From: Manihot esculenta | Taxonomy: Eukaryota; Streptophyta; Magnoliopsida; Malpighiales; Euphorbiaceae | NCBI RefSeq assembly: GCF_001659605.2 | Contig: NC_035164.2 | Span: forward strand, 18,074,000 to 18,137,999 | Length of the DNA: 64,000 bases | Direction of reading: 5' to 3' | Notes under the pieces: model-generated | What the model was told of the DNA's origin: nothing | The model's database searches: none | Seen by the model: the letters and a program-made list of their open reading frames with translations, nothing else | Shown: in pieces, positions 1-11,619 of the stretch | How the letters are laid out: each line of letters opens with the position of its first letter | Numbering within the stretch: position 1 is the first letter of the stretch | Made by a program: the position numbers and the translations under genes

Positions 1-591
1 ACTATTAGAAATCATGAAAACAAGTATAAAGACTTCCCTTACCTCCTGAAATCAGAAGCTGGACAACCTGAACACCAAGCTATGCACCAACACCTCTTTT
101 CCTTCACCAAAACACCAAAACTCTTCTTTTGTTTCAAAACGTTCTAAACACTTTACCACCCTCAACCCTGTGCATGAGTGATTAAAAGCTTATAGATGAG
201 TCATGGGAGACGTGGCATAACCTCTGGGAAGATTTGGAGGTAACATCTGTCCCAAATCAATGACTAAGGAGTGCCCACACATTGGCTGGCCAACTCAGCC
301 TCGGCTGCCGAAACTGCATGCAAAACCATGCAACGTTCGGGGGCCGAACATAACCTTCGGGGGCCGAACATTGGGCACTTTCGGCGGCCGAACTTAACCT
401 TCGGGGGCCGAACATGACAGAAACTCCTTTGGCCAATTCTCCACAAAACTCAACTCGTTTTCTACCCTAAACCTTTAAATGACTTGAACATATGTTAGAA
501 AACCTTCACTCTACCCTTCGAGAAATCTCTGACATCCCTGAATTTCACCGGATGGTAGAAATTCCGATGCCGGATTTAGCCGGGTATTACA
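1..591 (-). repeat. R1 3' LTR, right part only
   Basis: It ends in GGGTATTACA, the inverted form of the TGTAATACCC LTR start, and is followed at once by a polypurine tract. It is identical by eye to 6195-6785. Positions 346-413 hold a small palindrome array: one perfect TTCGGCGGCCGAA at 380-392 and several TTCGGGGGCCGAA variants. Confidence 0.93.
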
Positions 592-604
592 TTCTTCCCC
601 CCTT
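592..604 (-). other. R1 polypurine tract
   Basis: On the minus strand this reads AAGGGGGGAAGAA directly before the 3' LTR. It is the expected plus-strand primer for reverse transcription. The nearby minus-strand motif CGAGGACGAATGTT is typical of the Tekay/Del 3' end. Confidence 0.85.
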
Positions 605-2400
605 ATAAACATTCGTCCTCGAATGTTAAAAACAAACACAGATGCAAATAAGCAATTAAGGAAAGCCTACTACTTTCCGCTGCGAAGAGACACAGATATG
701 ACTGGAGTTCAAACTCCCGGGTGATCTACATTTCCTGACTCTGCTGATTCTTAACTGCTGAATCTGTGTCTATACTCTACACTGATTGCTTCTCACTATT
801 TCCCGTACCCAACTGACTTTGTTCTTTCATCTGCTTACTGACTTTTCTCTTTCTTTAGTCACACTATACTAGGTACACGAACCTTTACTTCTCTTTACTT
901 AACCCGGTCAGAAGAGCCATACCTCTAAGGAAAAACTAGATACCTTGCATATTTATGCCGTGTTCTCTTAGAATCTACACCATTTAGTAGAGAATGGGCA
1001 TGCTTCTCTGTTTGTCTGAACTATTCTACACTTTTGCTGAGCACTCTGATCCTTGCCCGCCTTTCTTCTTCTTTCCTATACTGTTTTTTTTTTTTTTTTT
1101 TTTAACTCTCTTTCTAACTCTCAATATCTAGTTCCCAACTCTAAGATCTATCGTGGAGGATACACAGCTCCTACTCGCTGTCTCCACAGATCAGTACGCC
1201 TATATGGGAATATCCGTCCATGGTAGTGACTTTGTGCAACTGTTCACAGTTGTGACAACGTCTCTAGGTTTCCTCCTTCCGTTCTCACACCGACACTGAT
1301 ACATTCCAGGGTGTGTAGTACTAAGTCGGATAGAATCCTTCGCTACCAAGTTCACACTGCTCTACTATCTTCTCACTTAGGCAACTGCTTTTCTCGTTCT
1401 TACAACTTTTTCAACGTGAGAGGAAAAGGTGAAGATGAGTCTAGTCTCCATCCTCACTTCACGTCCAGACTCTATTGGTAATCCTGCTAGCTTATCTGGG
1501 ATACCACATATAACTCTCTTTTTCTCTTTCTGATTATGGATACTGAGACTGGTTCCCTGACCTGGCTCCTATGTCCTCACCCAAGAGCAAGAAAACCCCT
1601 GACTACCTTTCCTAAAGCGTTCATGAGCCTGTAGGGCTGCTAACAAACTTCTGGGTATGCTATACTGTCCCCTCAAAGGACTAACTCTGACCCATCCGAG
1701 CCTCTAAACTCTGAACTTTTCTACCTTGTCTTTGCAGACTTAGGTAGTACCTCGAGTAGCTAGCTAATCCGCCCTAGATTGACATCACTAGTCAACTCTA
1801 GAACCATAAGGTCAGCTGGATTGCATCCACTACTCTCACCATACGCAACAGACTCTGAACTGAACCGACAGACTGACTCTGCCACAGATGGATCACACTC
1901 GGGTCTACCACCCAAAGAAAACTCTCTAAGCCCAGAAGTTATCAAACCCTCCTCTATCTATGGCTCTCAAAACAACAAGGAAAGAAACATCAGGGTCCAC
2001 TATATCTTACACATCTGACCACCCTCAAGTGAACGTATCTGACGTCATCGTGTTCGATGTGTTAGTCGCCTACTGAGTCAGGATGAAGATCCAAGCGAAA
2101 GCTACTGAATCTTCCCTCGGGAACCGACCAAAGAAAAGGAGAACTCGCTTCTCCTGCCTTACCCATTGTCCTGAAATATGGCTAGAGCTATAGGCTGAGT
2201 GACACTACTAGGAGTCATCGGCTGGGACTGTGCCAATCAGGGCCGCAGTAGGACACTCACATAATATGAGTCCTTTCTGCTCGCATCTATACATGCCGTA
2301 GTCCCATACCATCAGACTACTTTTGTGTACACTCCACGCCTCACATATCCAGAACTATCTGAACGAGAGCTCACTTGCCATTTCATCCCAGACTAACCTG
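592..2400 (-). pseudogene. R1 decayed gag end plus protease and RT relics
   Basis: No long frame survives. By comparison with R2 and R7, 2400-2021 is a diverged second copy of the gag zinc-knuckle and gag-end region, which also occurs intact in the gag frame at 2755-3190. Positions 2020-1620 match the protease, including a degraded version of the stretch that reads VILGMDWLS elsewhere. Short islands near 1130-1260 and 990-1030 match reverse transcriptase (around the catalytic fingers and the later LRIVLQTL region). RNase H and integrase are not recognisable. The decay is far greater than in the LTRs, so pol was lost long before the last transposition. The remainder is pyrimidine-rich on the plus strand, with a T run at 1087-1103. 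Confidence 0.7.
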
Positions 2401-2639
2401 AAATCTCTTTCTAACCTTTCTTATTTTACGTTATTCTACTCTTGATCTTTCTCTACTTTGTTCTATCTCGTTTACTCGTCTCTTTGCTTACTTTTCTTTG
2501 ACTTACTTTTATTCTGTTTCGTATGCTTTACTTGAGATCTACACTCAGAGATGAGAGCTCACTCTCTCTCTCTACCTGAATTTCATATCCACGGTTATAG
2601 CTCTCGAGTTCTTTTCTGGCTCACTTAACCTTTAGCGAC

Positions 2640-4100
2640 TCACTCGTCCTTTATCTCTGACTCTCTACCTCTCTTACACTTTCCTATTCTCACATCAACT
2701 GCTCTTCTAGTAAGATCCAGAAAACCATACACATCAGAACACGCAAAAATGAGCTTACCTGGTACCACTGTGTTCGGTGTGTCTGTCTCTGGCTGATCCT
2801 GGGTGAAAATCCGAGCCGAAACTAACGGACTTCCACTTAAGGAACCTCCTGAAGAAGGGACTACCTCTCTTTCTCTCTCTCTGGTTGGAGCTTCTGGTGG
2901 ACTGATATGGTCTGAGGATGTCTGTGGGCACTGTGCTGACACGCTGATAGTGGGACACTCTCGTGCCATGTGCCCCTCCTGTCCGCACCTGAAACATGCT
3001 GTTGTCCCAGCCCGACAGACTCCTTTGTGCCTCCTACCGCACCTCGTACAGCTAGAACTACCCCAACCAGAACTCGAACCCTCGCGACAACCTATGCCAA
3101 ACTGTACCCTATTCCAGAACTCTCTTTTCTTTGATCCTTTCAGGCCTCTCACTTTCTTTTTCTTCGTTACAGCAGCCTTACCCAAAGGGAAATGATCACT
3201 ATTCTCTGGGTCATTTTCTATACTCATATTTTCTGTCTGCCCTGGCTGCTCACATTCACTCTCTTTACGCTCCCTTAAGCTATCTGAACAAGCCCATCCT
3301 GCAAACTCTGTCGTAAACTGCTCCCAGGATAAGCTTTCTACCCTCGGGTCCACATACTGGGTGAACCATTCCCTTGCCTGCGCACAATTCAATGTGCTCC
3401 CTGCCATCTGAATGGCTCTACTCTCACTGACTCCCAACTCATCAGTTATCATCTTGACCATTCTAAGATACTCAACAGGGTCATCACCAGTCTCAAATTG
3501 GGGAACATCTAACCTCAAATAATCTGTCAGCTGCACCGTACTTTCCCCAGGTGAACTAGGCTTGGGTGTTTGGACAATTGGGGCTACTGGTTCTACTGGT
3601 GGTGGAGGAGGTGTAACATGCCCCGGGTTAGGGGTTACTGACCCTGGGTAACAAAAGAAGGGTGGAAACATGGTATACTGTGGATATGATGGTGGATATG
3701 GCGGATAAAAGGGAGGATAGGGCATAAAGGTGGGATATGGGTGATATCTAGGCAACTCTGATGTACCTCTCATTGGGTACTCTGTCCCCCACTGGTAGGG
3801 TGGATACTGAGGTGGAACAAACCTCGAGGCCTGAGTGCCTCCTTGGGACTCACCCATATCTCCTCCTAAGCCGCTCATGCCAAAGCTACCATCCGCCTCT
3901 CTGTCTCTTATAAACCCTGACACACCACTCTGAACGACTCCCCTTCTACTCTTATCACCAGACCTTCTAGGGTCTCTTGATGTACCTTCTCTGCTTAAGC
4001 TATCTGATGTTGCCCTTTGCAGAACGGGGAGGTGAGCATCCATATCCTCATCCTCCGGCGGAGCTCCAGTCAATCTACCAGATCGACGAGTTCCTCTCAT
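2640..4100 (-). CDS. gag: R1 Gag polyprotein, internally shortened
   Basis: This is an open frame of 486 codons starting at the ATG that begins MRGTRRSGRL, the same Gag start as in R2, R3, R5 and R7. The N-terminal part is arginine-rich. A Pro/Tyr-rich stretch of YPPY repeats lies near residues 110-160. The start of the Retrotrans_gag domain follows ([16 protein letters not shown] to FAGWA). A basic region then leads to a CX2CX4HX4C zinc knuckle ([14 protein letters not shown]). Compared with the sibling Gags, about 100 residues after FAGWA (the MIEFEQLRQ to MEASAI part of the capsid fold) are missing. The C-terminus leaves the normal frame after the DVYGFLD stretch, so protease is not attached. 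Gag forms the virus-like particle in the cytoplasm. Whether this short form assembles alone or needs a helper Gag is unknown. Confidence 0.8.
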   Translation of the reverse strand: MRGTRRSGRLTGAPPEDEDMDAHLPVLQRATSDSLSREGTSRDPRRSGDKSRRGVVQSGVSGFIRDREADGSFGMSGLGGDMGESQGGTQASRFVPPQYPPYQWGTEYPMRGTSELPRYHPYPTFMPYPPFYPPYPPSYPQYTMFPPFFCYPGSVTPNPGHVTPPPPPVEPVAPIVQTPKPSSPGESTVQLTDYLRLDVPQFETGDDPVEYLRMVKMITDELGVSESRAIQMAGSTLNCAQAREWFTQYVDPRVESLSWEQFTTEFAGWACSDSLRERKESECEQPGQTENMSIENDPENSDHFPLGKAAVTKKKKVRGLKGSKKREFWNRVQFGIGCREGSSSGWGSSSCTRCGRRHKGVCRAGTTACFRCGQEGHMARECPTISVSAQCPQTSSDHISPPEAPTREREREVVPSSGGSLSGSPLVSARIFTQDQPETDTPNTVVPGKLIFACSDVYGFLDLTRRAVDVRIGKCKRGRESEIKDE

Positions 4101-4380
4101 CCTGCCTCTGAAAAAACACAACATCACACAAACATATCAGCAACTGATCCATGTGAGAACACATAAATCCGCAACACAGATCAACATATCAATACTGCAC
4201 ATACAGCTCATCATGGCATTTCACATCAGCAGGCAAGACAGGACTCCACATCCTATCCTAGTGGACATGATTATACCTATTGTGCTTCCCCTCCTATACA
4301 AGACAACACCTCTTTCCGATGTGAGATATCTCTCATCCTTGAGCAAAGATGCTCAACACACCGTACTCTTGAGGCCCTAT

Positions 4381-4392
4381 GCTCTGATACCA
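4381..4392 (-). other. R1 primer-binding site, initiator tRNA-Met
   Basis: The minus strand reads TGGTATCAGAGC, three bases inside the end of the 5' LTR. This is the standard plant tRNA-iMet primer site. Positions 4101-4380 are the untranslated leader. Confidence 0.93.
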
Positions 4393-4395
4393 ATC

Positions 4396-6785
4396 TGTAA
4401 CGACCCGGAAACCGGTACCTCTCTGTAACGGCCCGAACCATCACTGGCACTAGGATCCAGATCGGCTTAAGGCCGCCGGGACCCGTAGCAAGCCAACTAT
4501 ACTCTCTGTGTACCTGATAAATCCCATACATGATACAAAACGACTCAACAATCCTGTAAAACTCTGTAGGCTTAACTGCTGCTACTCAGATATGTCAATC
4601 TGAAATGGCCCTCAGGGCCTATACCAGGGACTACTATCTGCTGTGAGTCAAGGGATTGAAACCCTTTTAATCTATAACACATCCCATTGGTATCTCATCA
4701 AAGCCATACGTTAAGCCCAACTCACACATTTCTCATCAAGAAACGTAAAACAGGATGCATGTACAAAGGGATTAATCATACATCACACTATGGCAACGAC
4801 ACTAGAGAAAGCACAAGTCTATCCAGTAACTGATAGTACATATCGATACATTACATGACAACTAATCTTTTAATTACATCATGTCCACTATGCTATTACA
4901 AACATACATTCATGCATAACTTTCCTCTGTACTCTTGCTGACTTTGACTTCCCATAGCTCTCTCAGAACCTGCAAAACTGGGGTTAAGGGAGTGGGATGA
5001 GCTCTAGAGCCCAGTGAGGAGGAACAATAAAAACAGTTCATTCATTACATGCTCTCATGAAATGCAGCACATCACAAACATATCATCTCAAGGATGAATT
5101 TGTCACCAATGGCCCTCAACTACATGTGATAATCCAACTGTGCCAAGGAGACGATGTCATCACCTGGTCTACACTTATCTCGCTGATATCATAACATGAC
5201 TAACTGTGCCAAGGAGACGGGGTCTCACCTGGTCTACACTTAACTCTGATTTGACAGCCCAGCTGTCTCACTCATAGTACCAGGAGCGACCTGGACTATC
5301 CAGGGGCGACCTGGTATGGCTATCTCAGGCCATAATGCTATATCTGCTCTCTGTCAAGGGCTAAGGATCATCCAACATTCATCCACAGGAACAACAACAT
5401 ATGCAATGCATCATATTCGTGAATTCTAATGCAACACAACCTAATACATAACATGGCAGTTTATGATGCATGGATCATGCTAGAATCGTGTCATTTCTCA
5501 AAATAAAATATTCAGTTTAGTTCCACTCACCTCTGCTCTTCTGGCAGATACTGTATTGACTCTGAGATCTCTAACTCTGATGACCTCCTCGAACTCTCGG
5601 GTCCAATCCTACACAAATGGACTCGAATGAGGTGTCACACATACTTTGACTAACTCTTAAACAAATCCCCATACTCCCTTCTGAACCTCTAAAACCAATC
5701 ACACAAAGCATGCAAAAGAAGGCTAGACAGAACACATTCGGCTGCAGGTTCGGCGGCCGAATGTCCTGAACAGAGCCGAAACTCAAGTACCTTCGGCGGC
5801 CGAATATCCTCTTTCGGCGGCCGAACCCTTTCGGGGGCTACTTTCGGAGGCCGAATCCCCTAAACAGAGCCGAACCTCAAGGCACTCAGGGGTAAGCTGT
5901 GGCAGTCTAAGCCACCATGCAAGGGGTTCGGCGGCCGAATCCTTCTTCGGCTGCCGAACCTGAGTTCTTTAAGAACTCAGCGTCTTCCGCAACCTAGCTC
6001 CTCCATCTTTTCCTCCTCTCTAACCATGCATAACTCCAAACCTCAACTGACATATACTCAAGTATATGCTCCAAGGGGTCCAAAACTACCTATCAACCCC
6101 AACAATCAACACACATAACACATAATCATGCATAAAACATTAAAACATCACAACTAAACCTATAAACATAACTCTACCCTTACCCTCTTACAAAACTATT
6201 AGAAATCATGAAAACAAGTATAAAGACTTCCCTTACCTCCTGAAATCAGAAGCTGGACAACCTGAACACCAAGCTATGCACCAACACCTCTTTTCCTTCA
6301 CCAAAACACCAAAACTCTTCTTTTGTTTCAAAACGTTCTAAACACTTTACCACCCTCAACCCTGTGCATGAGTGATTAAAAGCTTATAGATGAGTCATGG
6401 GAGACGTGGCATAACCTCTGGGAAGATTTGGAGGTAACATCTGTCCCAAATCAATGACTAAGGAGTGCCCACACATTGGCTGGCCAACTCAGCCTCGGCT
6501 GCCGAAACTGCATGCAAAACCATGCAACGTTCGGGGGCCGAACATAACCTTCGGGGGCCGAACATTGGGCACTTTCGGCGGCCGAACTTAACCTTCGGGG
6601 GCCGAACATGACAGAAACTCCTTTGGCCAATTCTCCACAAAACTCAACTCGTTTTCTACCCTAAACCTTTAAATGACTTGAACATATGTTAGAAAACCTT
6701 CACTCTACCCTTCGAGAAATCTCTGACATCCCTGAATTTCACCGGATGGTAGAAATTCCGATGCCGGATTTAGCCGGGTATTACA
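4396..6785 (-). repeat. R1 5' LTR (2390 bp)
   Basis: It is bounded by TGTAAC (4396) and ATTACA (6785). The inner end is doubled: TGTAACGACCCGG at 4396 is followed by TGTAACGGCCCG at 4424. The conserved U5 block (CGGCTTAAGGCCGCCGGGA) lies near 4462-4485. Positions 5140-5320 carry tandem hairpin units (CCAGG...CCTGG). Palindrome arrays are at 5735-5966 and 6531-6607. I see no coding capacity; short frames here run through the arrays. Confidence 0.93.
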
Positions 6786-9160
6786 TTCTGGAATAGGTAG
6801 CGGGTTAAGCATTCCAGCTGGCTTCTGATGTTCCAGCTTCACCCTCTGACACACTTCGCAGGCCGACACGAACTGTGCCACCTCTTTCTTCATGGCTGGC
6901 CACCAATACACTTTCTTCATATCTTGATACATCTTGGTGGCTCCGGGGTGAATGCTGTATCTTGCATTATGAGCCTCCCTCATAATGTCTCCCTTTAGCC
7001 CTATGTCATCTGGTACACATAGTCTGCTCCCATAGCGGAGGATCCCCTTACTGTCGAATCTGAACTCACTATCTTTGCCTGACTGAACAGTCCTGGCAAT
7101 CTTCACTAACTCTGGGTCCTCATGTTGTTTCTGAGCCACCTGCTCCAGAAACACGGGTGCCACTCTCATCTGTGCAATCAAAGCACCTGTACCAGACAAC
7201 TCCAACTGTAGACCTTCATCAATGAGTTTGTAAAACTCCTTCACCACTGGTCTCCTCTCTGCCGTGATGTGGGATAGACTGCCTAGTGACTTCCGGCTTA
7301 GGGCGTCTGCCACAACATTCGCCTTACCCGGATGATACTGAATCTTGCAATCATAGTCACTCAGCAGCTCTACCCATCTCCTCTGTCTCAAATTCAGCTC
7401 TCTCTGACTCAAAATGTGCTGCAGGCTCTTATGATCTGTAAAGATCTCACATTTTACCCCATAGAGGTAGTGCCTCCACATCTTGAGTGCAAAGATAACC
7501 GCTGCCATTTCAAGATCGTGTGTGGGGTAATTCAACTCATGCCTCTTTAGCTGTCTAGAAGCATAAGCGATCACCCTACCATTTTGCATCAACACACAAC
7601 CCAAGCCTACTCTGGATGCATCACAGAACACTGTGAAGTCCTCATTGCTGGTTGGCAGAGCTAACACTGGTGCTGAAGTCAACCTCTTCTTGAGCTCCTC
7701 AAAGCTTTCCTCACATTGGTCGGTCCATACGAACCTCTGATTCTTCCTGGTCAATCTGGTCAGAGGAGCTGCAATTTTGGAGAAGCCCTGAACGAACCTC
7801 CTGTAATAACCAGCCAAACCCAAGAAACTTCTGATCTCTGTCACTGAGGTGGGTCTAGGCCAGTTAGTCACAGCCTCTATCTTCTTGGGGTCTACTTCAA
7901 TTCCATTCTCTGACACTACATGCCCCAAGAACGAGATGCTCCTCAACCAGAACTCACACTTGGAGAACTTGGCACACAAGCCATGTTCCCTCAAGGTCTG
8001 TAGAACTATCCTCAGATGATGGGCATGCTTCTCTGCATTCCTGGAATACACTAAGATATCATCTATGAAGACAATAACAAAGTGATCCAGGTATTGTCTA
8101 AACACTCTGTTCATGAGGTCCATGAATGCTGCAGGGGCGTTGGTTAACCCGAACGGCATCACAAGGAACTCAAAATGCCCATATCTGGTCCTGAAAGCTG
8201 TCTTTGGTACATCCTCTTCTCTGATCCTCAGCTGATGGTACCCTGATCTCAGATCTATTTTGGAGAAACAACCCGCTCCTGCTAGCTGGTCAAATAGATC
8301 GTCGATCCTTGGCAATGGGTACTTATTCTTGGTAGTGACCTTGTTCAACTGCCTGTAGTCGATACAAAGTCTGAGGGATCCATCCTTTTTCTTTACAAAG
8401 AGCACTGGAGCACCCCAAGGCGAGGTACTCGGTCGGATGAAGCCCTTATCTACCAGATCTTGCAACTGTTCTTTCAACTCTTTCAACTCAGCTGGGGCCA
8501 TCCTGTAGGGAGGGATAGAGATCGGTCTAGTTCCAGGCATCAATTCAATCTCGAACTCTATCTCCCTAGCAGGTGGTAAACCTGGCAGTTCGTCTGGGAA
8601 AACATCTAAGAATTCTCTGACCACTAGCACTGAGGCGGGCTCTCTAACCTGACTGTCTAGCTCTCTGACATGAGCTAGAAAACCCTGACATCCCTTCCTA
8701 AGCAACCTACGAGCCTGAAGAGCTGATATCAGACCTCTAGGTGTGCCCCTTTTGTCTCCTCTGAAGACAACCTCTGACCTATCCTGACATCTGAACTTAA
8801 CTACCTTGTCCCTGCAGTCCAAGGTAGTACCATGGGTAGATAGCCAATCCATCCCTAGAATGACGTCAAAGTCTGTCAAATCTAGAACCACAAGGTCGGC
8901 GGACAAGCATCTTCCCTCTACAAAAACTGGACTACACTGGCAGACTGACTCTGCAATTGACGGGTCACACTTGGGTCCACTGACCCATAGGGGACACTCT
9001 AACTCAGAGACCATCAACCCTAACCTCTGAATGGCTCTCGGAGCAATAAAAGAATGAGATGCACCCGGGTCCATTAATGCATACACATCAGAACACCCAA
9101 TGACGAGATTACCTGACACCACGGTGTTGGATGTGTTAGCCTCTGCTGTGTCATGGTGAA
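6786..9160 (-). pseudogene. pol: R2 Pol: protease, RT, RNase H and the start of integrase (split by R1)
   Basis: The pol frame is long and open from about 9122 down to the R1 junction. The domains in order are: protease with DPGASHSF (near 9058-9072) and VILGMDWL; reverse transcriptase from [10 protein letters not shown] through the catalytic FIDDILVY (near 8059-8070); RNase H with CDAS (near 7620) and TDHKSL; and the integrase HHCC zinc domain ([10 protein letters not shown] to CEVCQRVK, about 6990-6850). R1 insertion removes the integrase catalytic core from this side. One missing A near 9150 puts pol out of frame with gag, where the siblings read straight through. There is no real ATG at the frame start. 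Apart from that 1-bp slip and the insertion the domain is well preserved, so R2 was active until fairly recently. Confidence 0.85.
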
Positions 9161-10717
9161 GATCCTTGCTGGAGCTGACGGACCCTCACCTCTGAACCCT
9201 GCTGAAGAAGAGGCTGATCCTCTCCCTCTGCCTCTGCCACTGGCCTGTGTAGCAGCTGGAGCTAATGGCTGCGCCACACTACCTGATGCTGTCTGCTGAG
9301 GCTGTGCCGTATGAACTGTCTTAGGACACTCCCGTGACATATGTCCCTCTTGCCCACATCTGTAGCAGGCTGTTGTCCCAAACCGGCACACCCCCCTGTG
9401 TTGCCTACCACACTTTGTACAAACAGCGTTATCTGCACCAGAGCTCGAACCACTTCCTAATCCCAGACCTGATTTAATCTTGCTCGAAAACTTATTCTTC
9501 TTTGATTTCCTGGTGGTGTTACTCCACTTCTTACTGCTTGAACTCAGAGAAGAGGGGTCTATCTTTCCCCCACTTGGGGTCTTGAACCCAGAAGGCTGTG
9601 CCACTGACTGTTTGACTTTTCCCTCGATGATAGCACTAGCCTCCATTCTCCTGGCCATATCCACTATGGCGTGGAAACTCTCTCTATCTGCTGACTGTAT
9701 CAAGGAGGAATACCTGGAATGGAGCTTCATGATATACCTCCTTGACTTCTTCTGGTCTGTGTCCAAGTTCTGCCCAGCAAATGGCAGCAACTCCATAAAC
9801 TTGTCAGTATATTCATCTACACTCATTTCATCTGTTTGCCTCAACTGTTCAAATTCAATCATCTTCAGCTCTCTGGAGCTTTCAGGGAAAGCCCATCCCG
9901 CAAACTCGTTAGCAAACTCCTCCCAAGACATACTGTCCACCCTAGGGTTCACATAGTTCTTAAACCATTCACGGGCCTTCTTACATTTTAATGCGAACCC
10001 AACCATCTGAATGGCTCTACTGTCATCCGCCCCTATCTCATCTGTTATCACCTTGACTCTCTCAAGATAAACAAACGGGTCATCACCAGTTTCAAACTGC
10101 GGGGCACCCAACTTCATGTAGTCGGTCATCTTAACCTTGCCCCCTCCAGATGAGCTAGGTTGAGGTATTTGGGTTTCTGGGACAGTAGGTGCTGCTGGTG
10201 GTGGAGAAGGTGCAGCATCCCCCGGGGTAGGGTGTGCTGTACCTGGGTAATATGGTGGAGGTGGGTACATAGGGTACTGTGAGTATGGTGGGTAGTATGG
10301 TGGGTATGGCATCTGAGAGTGATAAGGGTTAAAACTGGGGTAATCCGATGTACCTCCCATCGAATACCCGGGGCTATGAGAAAAGGGTGGGTAGTAAGGT
10401 GGCTGAACAAATCCCGAGGCCTGAGTGCCTCCGTGGGACTCTCCCACTCCCTCTTCCGACATACTCACTCCAAGACTGCTGTCCCTCCTCTGATCCACAT
10501 CCATCTGATCCCCCAACTCCTCTGACATACCGCCCTGTACTGTTCCTCTTACTGATCTGCTTCTACCCAGATCTAAAGACCTTCTAGGGTCTCTCACTGC
10601 TCTTTCTCTGCTAGACCTACTAGACATTGCCCTAGGCAATGCTGGAGGACGGGCATCAGTGCCCTCGTCCTGAGGTGGCACTCCAGTCAATCTTGCGGAT
10701 CGACGAGTTCCTCTCAT
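9074..10717 (-). CDS. gag: R2 Gag polyprotein
   Basis: It starts at the ATG of [10 protein letters not shown]. The order is a basic N-terminus, a Tyr/Pro-rich linker (YPPYYPPY repeats near residues 115-165), the Retrotrans_gag domain (about 185-340, with [14 protein letters not shown] and MIEFEQLRQ), a basic linker, and a CCHC knuckle ([14 protein letters not shown]). It ends with a Gly/Arg-rich stretch (GRGRGRG) and RIFTMTQQ. The last 20 or so residues are read in the wrong frame because of the 1-bp loss near 9150. In siblings this point continues into protease as one polyprotein. This is structural Gag that packages element RNA. The frame is otherwise free of stops, which is unusual beside R5 and R7. 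Confidence 0.85.
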   Translation of the reverse strand: MRGTRRSARLTGVPPQDEGTDARPPALPRAMSSRSSRERAVRDPRRSLDLGRSRSVRGTVQGGMSEELGDQMDVDQRRDSSLGVSMSEEGVGESHGGTQASGFVQPPYYPPFSHSPGYSMGGTSDYPSFNPYHSQMPYPPYYPPYSQYPMYPPPPYYPGTAHPTPGDAAPSPPPAAPTVPETQIPQPSSSGGGKVKMTDYMKLGAPQFETGDDPFVYLERVKVITDEIGADDSRAIQMVGFALKCKKAREWFKNYVNPRVDSMSWEEFANEFAGWAFPESSRELKMIEFEQLRQTDEMSVDEYTDKFMELLPFAGQNLDTDQKKSRRYIMKLHSRYSSLIQSADRESFHAIVDMARRMEASAIIEGKVKQSVAQPSGFKTPSGGKIDPSSLSSSSKKWSNTTRKSKKNKFSSKIKSGLGLGSGSSSGADNAVCTKCGRQHRGVCRFGTTACYRCGQEGHMSRECPKTVHTAQPQQTASGSVAQPLAPAATQASGRGRGRGSASSSAGFRGEGPSAPARIFTMTQQRLTHPTPWCQVISSLGVLMCMH

Positions 10718-10975
10718 CCTGTTTTCTGAAAGACAGCACACATGGCACAAACATTAGCATCGTATGGTTCATGTGAAAACACATGAACCTGCATCACAAA
10801 CATAGCATACATATCATAGCATCAATGCACATGTATAAAATCATGGCATTTCACGTCATCATACAAGACAGGACTCTACATCCTATCCTAGTGGACATGA
10901 TCCTTCCTATTGTGCTTGACCTCCTATAACCTCTATGAGCCCAACACTCTAGGTCCGACCATATAAACCTAGGCT

Positions 10976-10987
10976 GCTCTGATACCA
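10976..10987 (-). other. R2 primer-binding site, initiator tRNA-Met
   Basis: The minus strand reads TGGTATCAGAGC beside the inner end of the 5' LTR. The leader 10718-10975 has no frame of note. Confidence 0.93.
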
Positions 10988-11619
10988 CTCTGTAACAGCC
11001 CGGAAATCCAGACCGCTACCAGCGCTAGGATCCAGATCGGCGTAAGGCCGCCGGGACCCGTAGCAAGCCTGACATATAACCTGTAAACCTGAAAATCCCA
11101 TACATGATCAAACAAACTCAAAAGAATCTGTAAACATTCTCATATATCAGCCAAGCTCGACCTGTACATTACATAATCATAAACATAAACCACCACTGGA
11201 GCCCTCATCAAATGCTCCAATGGGGTATCTCATCATACATTGAGCTTGGACCATCATGAACATCATAAACATATCTATAGATCATGTATCAAAAGGGACA
11301 ACAATACCCATAGGGTCAAGCACAACTATAACCTCAATATATATCTCATTACATAACATGCTATAATCTTTTACATTACATCATAGTACAATTGTCATGT
11401 CCACAACCTAACTATTACATAAACATCCTTCAAGACTCTGGCTAACCTCCTGGTCTACCCTGTACCTGCACATCTGGGGTTAGGGGAGAGGGGTGAGCTA
11501 CAAAGCCCAGTGAGCAGAATAGAGAAAACATATATTAAAATTTTGTGCTTACATGAAATGCAACACATCACAAACATATCACATAAGGATGGTATTGTCA
11601 CCTCTAGTCCTCTACATTC

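Larger units (their letters stand above)
1..6785 (-). mobile_element. R1: gag-only, non-autonomous Ty3/Gypsy (Tekay-like) element
   Basis: Read on the minus strand, the order is 5' LTR (6785-4396), tRNA-Met primer site, gag, decayed pol, polypurine tract, 3' LTR (591 to beyond the window start). The visible 591 bp of the 3' LTR match 6195-6785 with no difference that I can see. The internal part is only about 3.8 kb and lacks usable RT, RNase H and integrase. The element interrupts the integrase of R2 at 6785/6786. The flank reads ttctg, a likely half of the 5-bp target duplication; the other half is off the window. Confidence 0.88.

Noticed and set aside
1087..1103. Long T run (also 60281-60304)
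   Set aside because: These are simple homopolymers inside pol relic or LTR. There is no sign of a retroposed poly(A) tail with its own target duplication.
4381..4392. tRNA-Met-like matches at several sites
   Set aside because: Only the 12-18 bases complementary to the tRNA 3' end are present, beside LTRs. These are primer-binding sites, not tRNA genes.
9262..9453. Minus frame and plus frame 9480-9956 overlapping R2 gag
   Set aside because: They are out of frame with a well-supported Gag, and the same antisense shadows recur over every sibling gag.
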